A DNA stretch of 64,000 nt from NCBI GenBank assembly GCA_964020975.1, contig OZ026624.1, positions 34,246,050 through 34,310,049 of the forward strand. The letters are read 5' to 3'. Position 1 is the first letter of the stretch; the number at the start of each line of letters is the position of its first letter. A program made the translations under genes and the position numbers. The notes beneath the pieces were generated by a model. It searched no databases. It had not been told where the DNA came from and saw only the letters and a list, made by a program, of their open reading frames with translations. The DNA is from Hermodice carunculata. Lineage: Eukaryota > Annelida > Polychaeta > Eunicida > Amphinomidae. Shown piece by piece: positions 1-23,923 of this stretch.

Positions 1-255
1 TATTGTCCATTCTGTCTAAGATTTCATCCAGTAAACTTAATTTGTCCAGCTTTCTGTTGATTGCCTTCAGCTGTTTTGTGTCCGCCATTTTGTTGCTATG
101 GTCCTGAGTCTGTTTATGCAGACATTTTTCAACCTTCTTATCTTTATGAAGACGTCTGGTAGCACTTCTTAAGTTTTGTAGCATGTTAGGCAGCCCTTGT
201 ACTTTCCCTCCATCATTTTTACTGCAGTCAATTACTTTTGTTGTTTCATTCTGAC
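1..255 (-). mobile_element. Possible LINE ORF1 fragment (left edge)
   Basis: On the minus strand a frame stays open for about 85 codons up to the window edge. The translated peptide is rich in Lys, Leu and Asp and includes the stretch KQLKAINRKLDKLSLLDEIL, which has the heptad look of the coiled coil in ORF1 proteins of some non-LTR retrotransposons. A stop lies just upstream, and a Met is available about 20 codons into the frame. It sits in an intron of the VPS4 gene (copy C), where no VPS4 exon is expected to encode such a sequence. It could instead be an unrelated host exon. The family cannot be fixed because the rest lies outside the window. Confidence 0.35.
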
Positions 256-425
256 CCTAAATTCTGGGAGCCCAAGCTCAGCACCTTCTGCTATTGTGCA
301 AGGTTACCTAGCAACCAGCTTCCCCACTTGAAATATGCTTTTGTTTAGGATGTATAGTGTAATTCACACATTAAAGTTTTAGTATCTGGAATCTGAATAA
401 AACAGAATGATTTTTATTGTACTCA

Positions 426-12117
<11,692 letters not shown>

Positions 12118-12221
12118 TGCATCAAGGGTAGACTTTGGAATTTATCTAGAAGTTCCCCTTGGTGTTAAGGCTCGTTTTACGTCTTTCTTAGGTAAATTAC
12201 GAGTGTGTCTGTGCCCGATAT

Positions 12222-12300
12222 TTGACGACTTTCACAACTCTAAAATGGCGACAGTCATCATCTTGTGACGTCACAGGAAGTGTGCTATCCCAGGTAGCAT
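12222..12300 (-). promoter_or_regulatory. Likely VPS4 copy C promoter: CRE/ETS-like sites
   Basis: About 150 bases upstream of the exon 1 ATG there is a perfect cAMP-response-type palindrome TGACGTCA (12266-12273) running into CAGGAAGTG, an ETS-type core, and an AAAATGGCGAC motif resembling YY1 sites at 12243. Such clusters are typical of housekeeping promoters. Promoter activity is inferred, not shown. Confidence 0.4.
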
Positions 12301-12360
12301 CTGGAAATTTGATAGTTTTTAAAATATTCGCCAGATGTCACTACATAAACCTTATATGCC

Positions 12361-12397
12361 CAGGTGCGGGTGCGGGTGCGGGTGCGGGTGCGGGCAC
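12361..12397. repeat. (GGTGCG)n microsatellite
   Basis: Six-base GC-rich unit repeated about six times, upstream of VPS4 copy C exon 1. The last unit is imperfect. Confidence 0.85.
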
Positions 12398-12479
12398 AGC
12401 CGTTGTGTATTCTTTCCTTCTTTTTCGTCCGACAGTGTTCTCGGATTAATAATTAATATGTTTATTAAAAATATGTTTA

Positions 12480-12860
12480 AACCAATTTTCTCGGACACTA
12501 ATCACACTTAGAAACTCCAATCCAAACTTGGTCCACACATACATGAAGCCCAGCCTTTTTAAATTTCACAAAGACGGTCGAGTGCATTTAAAATTGTGCA
12601 AATTAGGGGCATTTGAAATTTCAAATCTTCAAAATATTCAAAAACATTATAGGTAGAGATGCCATTCCAACATCTATATAGTTTCTGCTGAAGGTGCATT
12701 CAATGAACAGCAAACAAAAGTTGAAGACTTTTAATATATACTAATAATGGGCTCTTGAAAAGTTTTATAATTGAATATTTTCAAAACTATTAACTGTAGG
12801 TAGAGATGCCATTTTAACCTCAATTCATAGATTTTGTAACGCAATTCACACAATACCGGG
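12480..12860. repeat. Dispersed repeat related to the 14.75 kb array
   Basis: Words such as GCAAATTAGGGGCATTTGAA and GTAGAGATGCCATTCCAAC recur here and in the tandem array at 14757-15290. At least two degenerate units are visible. Non-coding. Confidence 0.65.
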
Positions 12861-13990
12861 CATCTCTAATCTTTGTTGTATTTATTTTATTCCAGTGTTT
12901 TATTCCGAGAACATGAGAATTGGAGCGGGGTATGAATGTAACCAAGTAACCAAAAATGAGTAAGCGATAGGGCCTATTTCTGCATTATCGTGATTTATGT
13001 GTCGCTGTGTTGCTTCAGTTGTGTCTCAACACGTGACAATATGTTACGTTATGTTACAATTTTCCCTTGATTTCCTTGTGTCCCTAATCTGTTGGTCTAT
13101 TACATTGCATGTTCGCTGTTGCAGTTCCACGTTATTTACCTCGTTCTAAAAATAATAGCCTCTATATTTGCAATTAAGTAAATAAATCCATGGCGTATTA
13201 TATGATACCATATGCTAAATGTGTATTTCATGGATACTCACGTATATATGTTATTGTGTGCTTTATACTTGTAGCGATATGACAGTACAAATATATATCA
13301 TACTTCAAGGCTGTTAACAATGTCCCTACCTGTCCAGAATTCTATTTCAGTATTCGTACATTTTCTCCTTGATTTTCGCCAACGATATATGCTTATGTGG
13401 CAATACATGTGTTCTTTGTTATTGCATGGGTGCATAATTGAGTCAACTAACGTGTTTAAATCACCTTCAGATGCATTAAATATTACTTTGTCATTACATT
13501 TCTAAAACAGGTGTGAGACTATGTCTTTTAACTTTTCCTTACGGGTAGATCAATGTGAAGCGGCCATTGGTATTTTAACTGGCACAGAATATCAGTTAAA
13601 ATTGTGTTTGCAAAGGTTTTCATTGATACTTTAAATCTGCCCTTACTTTTGGACTGTTACTCAGTATCGCATTCGTTGCATATTTATTTAGGGATGGTTC
13701 AACATTATCATCATTTTTAATCAGTACTTAGGGTCCTAAATTTCATGACCCCTTTCACTTCCCCCAACTTTGTAGTTAAAAATGATAATCTTCTAAGAAA
13801 TAATACCAACCCCAACCCCCTCTCCGCGAACTGAAAGTACTAATTAAAAAATGAGTAAAATGTTGAACCATCCCTTAGGGGTAGTGGGCATGTATTAATG
13901 CCATTTGTCACATGCTATTGATTGACTGTGATATACATCAGAATCCAGGACCTTGATGTGATATGAACTCTGTGAAACAACCCTTGCGGC
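12861..13990. other. Intergenic sequence, nothing recognised
   Basis: AT-rich sequence right of the VPS4 copy C promoter. Several 60-codon frames are open by chance only. No repeat family or gene was recognised. Confidence 0.4.
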
Positions 13991-14090
13991 AAAAACGCTT
14001 TGATGTTTGGCACTCACGAGAGTCCGATATTTTGGATATCGGGTGTCTCTGGGGGCCAATGTCTGATTGACAGTAACTTAATTATGCATT

Positions 14091-14585
14091 CAATCATCAT
14101 CATCATCATCATCATCATCATGAGGCACTCGGCTTATTTGCCATGGTTCTATATCATATCTGATACCCGTGTCCGTAAAAAAACAAAAAACAAAAAACAA
14201 AAAAACAAAAAACTTTCCCTCTTGACCCTATCCTCGCCTGTGAGACTCGGGCATTTCCCATGTCCTGTGCACACAGTCATGGGAGCCCTGATAAGGGCTA
14301 CCACCTTTCCCTTTCCTTTCCTTCCCTTCCCTTCCCAAAACCTGTTATTCTGTTCCCTTCTAATTTTCATATTCCATTTCCTTTCTCCCGCCATCCCAGA
14401 AAGAAGTCCTGTATAGTTCTGACCCCTTTCGTTCCTCGTGTCAAACCTGAAATTCATGCCACACGCTCTTCTCGTAAGCGCCGAACTTCCTCGAAGCCCT
14501 AACAATTATGATCCTCATTCTGCCATTCTCTAAACTTATTAAAGTGTGTGTGTGTCAACACACACTTTTCTGTTTTTCCTCAAAT

Positions 14586-14617
<32 letters not shown>

Positions 14618-14640
14618 TTTTTCTTCTTTCTTCTTTACCA
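14091..14640. repeat. Simple repeats: (ATC)n, A-rich, (CTTT)n
   Basis: An (ATC)n run at 14095-14120, an AAAAAC-type A-rich run at 14176-14210, a pyrimidine-rich stretch near 14305-14400 and (CTTT)n near 14588-14630. The open frames here are products of these low-complexity runs. Confidence 0.8.
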
Positions 14641-14756
14641 GCAAATTTGTCCGACACTTTTCTCGAACACTATTATACATAGAAACTCCAAACTTGGCAT
14701 GATTGTACCTCCATACTAGGAGTTTGACCGTTTTATACAAAGGAATGAAGATGTTT

Positions 14757-15290
14757 AAAATTATGCAAATTAGGGGCATTTGAAATTTTAAATCTTGGAT
14801 ATCTTCAAAAGTATAATAGATAGAGATGTCATTTTTACTCCTACGGGGGGGGGGGAGTTATTGACCATTGCGCATCTAATGAATTTAAAACAAATGTGGT
14901 AGCAATTTAAATTATGCTAATTAGCAGCATTTGAAATTTTAAAACTTGAATATCTTCAAACCTATTACAGAGAGAGACGTCATTTTAACTTCTACTAGGG
15001 GGTTATTGACCATTGCGCATCCAATGAATCTAAAACAAAAGTTGTAGCAATTTAAATTATGCTAATTAGCAGTATTCGAAATTTTCAATCTTGAATATCT
15101 TCAACACTATAATAGATAGAGATATCATTCCAACTTCTACTAGGGGGTTGTTGACCATTGCACACTTAATGAATTTAAAGTAAAAGTTTTAGCAATTTAA
15201 ATTATGCTGAATAGAATCATTAGAAATTTTAAATGTTGAATAACTTCAAAGCTATAATAGATAGAGATGCCATTCAAACTTCTATTCTTG
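14757..15290. repeat. ~148-bp tandem repeat, about 4 units
   Basis: Units begin near 14765, 14913, 15060 and 15205. Each carries AAATTATGCTAATTAG, CATTTGAAATTTTAAA, GAATATCTTCAA and TAGATAGAGATG, followed by GGGGGTTATTGACCATTGC in the inner units. Non-coding, no TIRs. Confidence 0.82.
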
Positions 15291-16640
15291 TGTTGTGGAA
15301 TAGTTGTACACTATCATACCAATATGCTTTGAAGACCCACACGCTGATTTGCGATGCAGCAAATCATCTTTCCTAGTTTTCCCTCATTTTTGTATATATG
15401 CATCACACCACACCAACCAATGGTCTACCGTCTCGTCTGCCTCCTGGGAACAAACTCTGTACTTGCCATTGCTAGCTGCAGTTCATTTCTGTCTTCTCTT
15501 TTCTAAATTGATAACTCCTGCCCTACTCCGGAACAAAAGTTTGGACCCCTTCCCTCCATCTCAACATGTACTTTTCTTTGGCTTCTCAAAAAACCTTATA
15601 GACATTTGGAGTATTTACCCTCACTCCTTTTCTCTAGTCTTTGTTGCATCCTTCTGTCACTACCTTCTCTATATATCTTTCTAATCCTCAACCTCATCAT
15701 GACCTGTCAATTTATACCTTTCATGACCTTTCAATTTATACCTTTCTGCTGACTTATCCATCTCTTTCACCTATCTTGTCTGTTCTGCAATAGCTTCATT
15801 ATATACTTTCCTCCACCGCCTGTCCTCGCTTGGTGATCGTAAAAATTCCCATTAGTTCAACTTGGCTTTGGCAACTCTGTTAGTTATGCTATTCCATCCT
15901 AACTCCCCTAAGATTGCGTCTGTTGCTGTACACGGTGGTGCTCCCGGAATCCACTTTGCATTTTCATTCTGTGCTTCCTCTATAGCCTGGATATCCCCCT
16001 CATTTACCGCAATAACATCTAAACCATATAGCATTCCTGCTATTGCTACTCTATTCCACAACACTCGAGCAGTGAATGCCGTATTAAAACTATTTATTGC
16101 TGTAGCTTTTATCATTCCATTTGCGTAGTTCACCTTCTGCTTTATTTTTTCAATATGGTACCAGAACATACCTTCACCTGTTTCTTTCAGCTTTACCCCC
16201 AAGATATTCATAGTCATCTACCTTTCCAATTTAAATCAGATGCTCTCTAACCTCTGAAATTTGGAATTGCCCAAGTCTCCATTTTCTATTGCTATCTGGT
16301 TTCTTTCCTAGTGTCATAACTTGGCCTTTGTCTTAGCTAAATTCTAGCCTCCATTTATTCCGATATTCCTCTACAATATTTAACATATCCTGTAATTCTT
16401 TTTGAGTCTCGGCCATGAGCACAATGTCATGTGCAAAAAATAACCCAGGAATATTCTGGTGTCTTATTGTTATTCCCTTATCACAACCCATTTGCTGTTC
16501 ACCTAAGTCTTTGATATATACAGCAAAGAAAATTGGGGAAAACACATACCCTTGCTTCAAGCCTATGTTCAGCTACTTGACATTTTGTCATGCGAAATAT
16601 CTCACTATCCACCAAGACATTATACAAGACGCAAGTTTTT
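15291..16640 (-). mobile_element. LINE fragment: RT and C-terminal zinc motif
   Basis: In minus-strand order, pieces encode GLKQGYVFSPIFFAVYIKDL, then FAHDIVLMAETQKELQDMLN (a decayed FxDD catalytic box, His for the first Asp), a thumb/connection part with TAFTARVLWNRVAIAGMLYG and ending ELGWNSITNRVAKAKLN, and a Cys-His motif YRVCSQEADETVDHWLVWCD. The same parts occur in the LINE at 21.9-27 kb, so both belong to one family. Several stops and frame changes mean it is dead. The 5' half is absent. Confidence 0.85.
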
Positions 16641-16977
16641 CAAATATTTCTTTTGGAGAACACTTCCATATTTAAGTCTTTTTAGCTCATAGATAGTGTT
16701 GGAAATATTCTGCTTGAGAAACCATCAGAACACCTTTCTTGTGAACAATATGACTCTGTTACATAGAAGTTTCTTTCAATACAGGCAATCTGAGCAATGC
16801 AAGTGCACAAATAAACTTTTTATGCAATTCCTAGATGTAGGGTAACATGACGTAATATGGTCCCCCTGTGGATTTTCTCTTACAAAGCAAAATGTGCATC
16901 TATACATCTACATAGATTAAATAGAATAGTCAGCCTGTCACATTCCTTTAGTATTAAAGACCTAAAAACTGGACCAG

Positions 16978-16980
<3 letters not shown>

Positions 16981-17018
<38 letters not shown>
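16981..17018. repeat. Poly-T tract
   Basis: About 38 consecutive T. No retrotransposon could be recognised next to it, so it may be the A-tail of a lost insertion or simple slippage. Confidence 0.9.
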
Positions 17019-17019
<1 letters not shown>

Positions 17020-17573
17020 AAAAACGAAAATTACAATGTGAACATGCACGTGTTTCCCGTGTAACACGAGCATAGCCACAAAGTAATATGGGTTCCTGCT
17101 ACTTCAAGTGGAATTTAATAGGAGTACATAGTTTTTTACCCAAGGCATTTATATAGGAGTAATCAAGAGCTTCATACACTGGCCCTTGATTAAATTATCT
17201 CCAGAATGGTGCGGCATGTTTTATGAAAATGCAAATATCATGTAAAGAAGTGTCGATGCAAAGGTGCGCATATTACCCCCATGCAGCGGGTAATATGGGT
17301 ATAGCTCATACCTGCCATTAGTATATACAGTAAGCTAATAATGAACATCAACGTGCTCATATTACCCCCATATAAATATGTAAGCCTACTTATCTTGACA
17401 GCCAAAGTTTTTGGCAGTTTAAAACTAATCGATCCTTTCAGAGAACAGTATGCAGGACGCGTCTCACATGTTGGTCACATACTGTTTGCACTGAAACATG
17501 CATTGCCACCTATATGTAATCTTTAAGTAGAAGAAAATTTCTGAGTTAACACCCTAAATTCTTGACTGGTACG

Positions 17574-17761
<188 letters not shown>

Positions 17762-17765
<4 letters not shown>

Positions 17766-18300
17766 TATAAAAAATTAACCAATACAGATCATGAAGTAGT
17801 TAAAAATAATTTGATTCAGGTCAACTTAAGTATACAATTTCTTTACCCACGTATTGTCTTTATTTGTGAGGTATGTTTCAAAAAGTCTTTTTAGTCCAGT
17901 TAAATATAAACAGTTATAGTGAAGCAAAACATTGGATACAAAGCCTAGGACAAACTCTGTTAAATACAATTTCAAAGTTTCACACAAATAAAAGTCCATT
18001 GTCCCAATTTCAGCCTTTAATAAAGTGAGTGTATAATGATTTTACTTCAAAATATTCTGTATAATACATATACTTGTTGTTTCTTGGCCATTTGCAAGGT
18101 ATAACTGTATGGTCAATTTCAAAAAATATATTTTCCAGGAGGCTTGAAACATCTTTTGTACAATAAAACAGCAATGGACAAATACAGTTTTAAAACTAAG
18201 TTCAGCTGACCAATGTTACCAGCTGAGCATATAAATGGTAGCAAGTGCACTCTGGCCGAAATTAAACACGTTTGAATAAACAATTTTGGGGCATTGTGCA
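17762..18300. other. AT-rich intergenic sequence, nothing recognised
   Basis: No motif, repeat family or coding signal was recognised. Confidence 0.4.
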
Positions 18301-18314
18301 AGGGAATTTATCAA

Positions 18315-18735
18315 TTTTGTGATTCCATCACGGCTAAATTGTGATTCCGTGACGTGACATCTTTTACATTTCAGTCAAGTTCACAATTAACGGTATTTTA
18401 GTTTTTTTGTCACGATGATCATATTTGAATAGAACAATAATTGCTTTTGTAACATATAGCTATTTTTTCTGCCAATCAGAATACACGTGGGGCTGAACTT
18501 TTGCCTTATATTCTAAGTGAAATTTTTTTGCTGGCTGGTTTTGTGATTCCGTCACGCAGGCAATAGTGCTAAATGTAATTCTAAAAACACGTACACATCT
18601 AGATGCAGTGATAAAGTCTGCAAGAGCATAAAAATGCTTCCAATGCTGTATAATTATAGAAGACATAATGGCGACAAAAGTTTGGTCAAAGATGAAAACA
18701 TGTCAAATTTTGGTGATTCAGTCACGCTGGAATTC
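18315..18735. repeat. Dispersed GTGATTCCGTCACG motif cluster
   Basis: The partly palindromic word GTGATTC(C/A)(G/A)T(C/G)ACG occurs four times in about 420 bases, near 18319, 18342, 18541 and 18711. The spacing is irregular. It resembles AP-1/CRE half sites. Non-coding. Confidence 0.6.
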
Positions 18736-18899
18736 ATGACTGGCTTACGACTGGAGTGGATAGTGACCTGTGAGGTACCTGTTTTTCTCTTGATCAAAGA
18801 TCTAAATACGTGTATTAAGTGTATCTGAATCTAAACATACGTAGACCTATTCAGATCCTTGACTTGGCCTGCCAATATTGTTTTCAGGTTTTTTAAGGA

Positions 18900-18960
18900 T
18901 CACAGCACAAGTACATTCGGTGTTTTGCAACGCCCACCTTCAATGGGCGCAGCAAAACAC
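18900..18960. repeat. Short hairpin
   Basis: GTGTTTTGCAACGCCCACC pairs imperfectly with GGGCGCAGCAAAACAC across a tight loop. Possibly the end of a MITE. Confidence 0.5.
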
Positions 18961-19289
18961 TGCTTGTCACGAAGAAAGTGTTCTTAGTAGGCGAAGCGAA
19001 GGAAAATAGACTGTTTTCATTGATAGATTCATTGGCCATGTTAATTATTTGGTTTTTAGGGGCGCGAAACCAAAACTGAGCGGGGCAATATATGCATTAA
19101 TCGCTGCCATAACCGACCCGTCAGCTTACATGAGAGACCTTTCCCAAGAACAATTCGCGGCTTCCGTATCAAAGCCTATTGGGTCTAATCCAACAATTTT
19201 GGCATTTATCGGTGATTTTAATGACAGATGTCTTGAATGGGACTCGGCGAGCAGTGATAGGCTTAGGGAATTGCAGGTATTCATATTAC

Positions 19290-19610
19290 CTGAGATCCTG
19301 TGCTGCCACCTGGACTGTAGTGAGGAACCTCACAGGAAGGAGCACAGATTCATGTATTAAACATGGCTAAATAAGCTTCTATGATACAAGTAACATCTCT
19401 AGAAAGTAAAAAGCTTAAAAAGTCATTAACTAAGGTTAAGACATATAAGTTTGGAGGAAAAATAGTTTATTTCTGGATGGTTAAGTTACGTAATTGGTAC
19501 ATGTGCCCTGATCATGGCTGAAGCATAGTTCTATTGCCTACCAACCTAGGGGACCACAGCAAGTCTGCAGCTAATAGGCCTATTATTAAATATAAGTATC
19601 TCCTATTGGG
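19290..19610 (+). repeat. Unknown segment shared with LINE 1
   Basis: Counterpart of 25140-25490, here after the endonuclease fragment of LINE 2. Both copies point the same way. It might be a SINE-like or non-autonomous insertion. Confidence 0.5.
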
Positions 19611-20799
19611 AAGACGTCTTCTAAACATAGTCAGTCAGAACAATCTATTCCAGCTCATATATAGTGCACTGACTCGTTAAACTGAGAATATTAATTCACT
19701 ATTAGGTCTGATAATCACTGATCCTCCTGGATTGCAATAGTGATTGGTCGTCGACAGTGGAAGATTAACATCCATTTTGAATTCGGATCATGCAAAAATG
19801 TATGCTGAATTCTCAGCTCTCTATGCTCTCTCTTTTTTACGCCACAACCCTTTCTATCGCAGTGTCTGTGAGTTAAAATGCCAACTTCGACGATTTACAT
19901 GAGTGTCCCTCTAATGCACCTTGGGATACTGAGTTCAATACTTTTGATGATATTGACATGACTTCATATTCTTATGGATATTCTTAAATCATTTATACCT
20001 AATCAGGATGTTTTAATTCGTCCGAAATATAAACCATGGGTGAATACTGAGATAAATATTTTGAGAAGAAAGCGTTGACATGCACTAAACGGTATCAGAG
20101 ATCAGGTATTATGTATCATTTTCAGATTTTGAAACGCTTACGCCATGACGGCACTGATGCTAATAGAAAAGCAATTAGAGCTTATTTTTGTAAATTGCGA
20201 AAGGAAATTGATGGTCAAGATAATCCGAAGCGATGGTGGTCTCGTACCAACTGTTTTCTGGTTAGGTCAACCAATCCAGTCCCTAATGATTAAAATGATG
20301 GTGTTGTTTCCAACTAAACAGAAAAGACAGAAATCTTCAACAAATATTTGCGTCTCAAAATAAGTGCATGTGGAGGAGCATCCTTAGCCTTTGCCAGATT
20401 TCCGGCTTGTCACAGAAGCAAGACTTGATTTATCCTCAGTCAGAGGAATAACCATGGAAAAAGTATTTTTAGCTCTGAAATTATCTAAAGCGACTGGTTC
20501 TGATGGGGTTGTTAAGGAACACAGCAGAAAGTTAGTCTACTTAATTGTGTAAACTGTTTAAGCTATATTTGTCCAGTTGAAAGTTTCCCAGCAACCGAAA
20601 AAAATTAATATTTGTCCCATATATAAGAAAGGTGACCGCCGAACTAAATCTAATAATAGACCTCTGTTTTTGCAGTGTAATGTGTCAAAGGTGCTGCGGA
20701 ACGTCTTTTCAACAGATTTTATGAATATTTTGTTTCCAATAATCTTTTAACTTAAAAAGATTCTGGGTTCAAAGTTATTGCCTCTACTATTAATAACAA

Positions 20800-20965
<166 letters not shown>

Positions 20966-21896
20966 CAATGAATATGTTACGGTTTAGAGTGCAAACTTGA
21001 AGCTAGAATGGTATATTTGGACGTTTCTAAGGCATTCGACAAATTGTGGCACGATAGCCTGTTATTTATACTCCGGGTTTTTGTAACGTGCTGGTGGTGT
21101 GGATGGGAGATTACATTTCTAGCGGGTACACCACAGGTACAATCCATGATCAGTTTTCTTCATGGTTACCTATTAAGACTGGGGTATTTCTAGGATCCAT
21201 TTAGGCCCACTCTTGCTTTTGGTTTATGTAAATGATATTGTTGATGGAATTACTGTACATATTCGTCTTTTTGCTGATGACACCAGCTTCTTCGAAATCG
21301 TCAGAAATCCGACTTCCTCCAGAACCAAATTAAATTCAAATTTCAGTTACGTATATGCGGAAAGTTATGGAAAGTAACATTTCATGGTTTAAAATCGTTT
21401 TCAGTTATCTTTTCAGCAAAACACAATAGGCATGTCCATGACCCTCTGTTTCTTGATGGTGTCGAGGTGCCCGAGGGTGCCTGTCATACACATTTAGATG
21501 TTACATTATGTTCAAATTTGTTCTGGAAAGATCATATTTTAAGAACTGCCTAAAAAAAATTTAAAACAGACTCGAAATGCACTATCTAAATTATATAGGT
21601 CCATGATACGCCCCATATTGGAATATGGTTCTATTTGGCAATTGTAATCAAGAATTATCTAAATTTTTGTATCAGTGCAGTATGAAGCTGCTCGGATTTC
21701 CACTGGAACATTGCGTCACACTGATCGTTTTAGGTTGCTTGCTGAGCTCAGTTGGTAAATCAAAACGATTCGGCGAAAATATTTAAAATTAGTCTTATTC
21801 TACAAAATGGTCAACCTAACATTACCAGAATATCTTTCTGAATTGACACCACCAGTGACGCAGACTGCAGTTGGCCAATGTGCAAGAAAAGTGAAT

Positions 21897-22430
21897 ATTT
21901 TACCTAATCCGGTAGACAGGTTGAGGTAGGGTAGGAACAGACAGGAGGGGAGGATGAGTGCAGGGCAAAACCAGGAGGGGTGAGTTGGACGATCACATAA
22001 AGTGTGAGGCTGGCTGTACGTGGGGCGAGTTTAGTGCTGCAGGACTCGTCTGCTCTCCAGATGAGGCAATGGGGGAGAGGATTTCTTTTAGGTGTGGGAA
22101 GGGTAGGAGGGTGAAAGTCGTGGAGCCACAGCTGTGTCTTGGTCAGTCATACCTGTGTTCACATGAATTTAAAGTGAATAGTTTACCTGATCTGGTAGAC
22201 AGATCGAGGTAGGGCGGGAGCAGGCAGGAGGAGAGGGTGAGCACAGGGCATAGCCAGAAGGGGTGAGTTGGACGACCACATACGGGGGGGGGGGGGGGCG
22301 CTGTACGTGGGTAGAGTTTAGTGCTGCATGACTAGCCTGTTCTCCAGATGAGGCAAGGGGGGGGGGGGTCTTTTAGGTGTGGCAAGTGAAGGAGGGTTGA
22401 GGTCTTTCAGAGGCACAGCTGGCAGCCTTC
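21897..22430 (+). repeat. Tandem 5' units of LINE 1
   Basis: Two units of about 285 bases, starting near 21897 and 22181, share TAGACAG(G/A)T(T/C)GAGGTAGG, CAGGAGG, GGGGTGAGTTGGACGA and CTCCAGATGAGGCAA. Directly repeated promoter-bearing 5' untranslated units are known from several LINE families. The second unit carries long G runs. Confidence 0.75.
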
Positions 22431-23827
22431 AAGTTAGAGCTAGAGGAGGGCAGGGGCAGGGCCAGAGCAAGGGAGAAAGTTGTAGTGAGGAGGTCCATGG
22501 TAAGGTTGGAGCAGGCTGAGGGGGAGCGGCGGGGGGGGGGGGAGAGATCAGGAGGGAGGTGAAGGGAGCCAGGGAGTTTTAGAGCTAAGTGACATGGGAG
22601 AATAAGAGGGGCCTAGGAAGGCACTATTCATAGGAAGAAGTATTGTAAGGAAGATCAATAGGGTAAAGCTTTTGTAGGACAGACAGGGAGCATAGAGTTA
22701 GGGTATGCCTACCAGGGGGCCAAGAGTAGGGACATTGAGGAGAGGCTCACGGTAGTGAGGAGTGTTGGGGATCGTCCGAGAGTCATTGTACAGGTGAGGA
22801 CTAATGATCTTTCTGACAGAGAAGAGCAGGGGGAGGAAATAGTGACCGAGACGGTGTTAGGCAGTACTTGAATCTAATGAGGGGATTAGCGTAGTTAGAC
22901 TGCACTGCTTTGATAAAGGGGATATTACCAAGACTTAGGATGAGTGGGTGTGAAGCAAGTCATATTGGTGGGTACAGTTGGAGGTTAGGGAGGTTATGTA
23001 GATAGAGGGGGTAGCATTTAGAGGTGGGGGGGATTTTATAGCCAGGACGGGGAAATTTAATAGGGATGGGATGCACCCGAGTCAGAACGAAGGCGATAGG
23101 CTAGGGCAGGTATGTAGTGAGAGGGGACAGCAACAGGAAAGCTAGAAACCCCAGCACCCACCAGGTCAGTTATGGAACAGAATAGGATGATAGACAAACA
23201 CGAAGTAGCAGAACAATAAGAAGGCAAGAAAAGAACAACATGAAAATAGGATATGTGAATTATAGAGGATTCAAAGATAAATAGCAGAAATAGGAGATGT
23301 AGCTGAAGGTAAAAAGATGGATATTATACTAGTAGAGACACATATTAAAAGAGAAGAGATAGGGATAATGTCAATCCCCACATGACATAATGTGATAGGT
23401 AGAGGAACTGAGAGTGGACACAGGAAAAGAGGCGGTGTAGGGTTTTAAATTAAGATAGGGATACAGTGGCATGAAGTCTGAAAAGACAGATGCGAAGATG
23501 ATAGGGCAGTGAAAAATGATATGCAGTGGATAGGAGTAGAGTCGAATGGAAACAGCATCAATAGGTGTACTGTACGTGAGACATGAGGGTCTATTTAATA
23601 AATGGAATGACCAAATATATATCCAACAGGGGTATAAGGTTAAGACTGTTCTGGATTTCAATGGGCACATAGGAAATGGAGTAGATGGAATAGAGGGAGG
23701 GGGCAGAGAAGTTGATAGGAATGAAAGCAGCCTATTGAACATCACTAGGGAGTATATGGGCTGAGAATAGTGAACAGTGACATGCTGTGCACAGGAATGT
23801 GGACATGGGTCTCAGGTGGAAGGCAGA

Positions 23828-23829
23828 CA

Positions 23830-23923
<94 letters not shown>
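23828..23923. repeat. (ATT)n microsatellite
   Basis: ATT array at the end of the endonuclease domain of LINE 1, directly after the peptide WTWVSGGRQT. Confidence 0.95.

Noticed and set aside
14000-14779. Frames of 64 to 138 codons on both strands
   Set aside because: Low-complexity Lys/Phe/Pro-rich products of simple repeats, with no splice structure or homology.
23371-23745. 124-codon frame antisense to LINE 1
   Set aside because: The plus strand at this place encodes the endonuclease pieces of the LINE; the antisense frame is a shadow.
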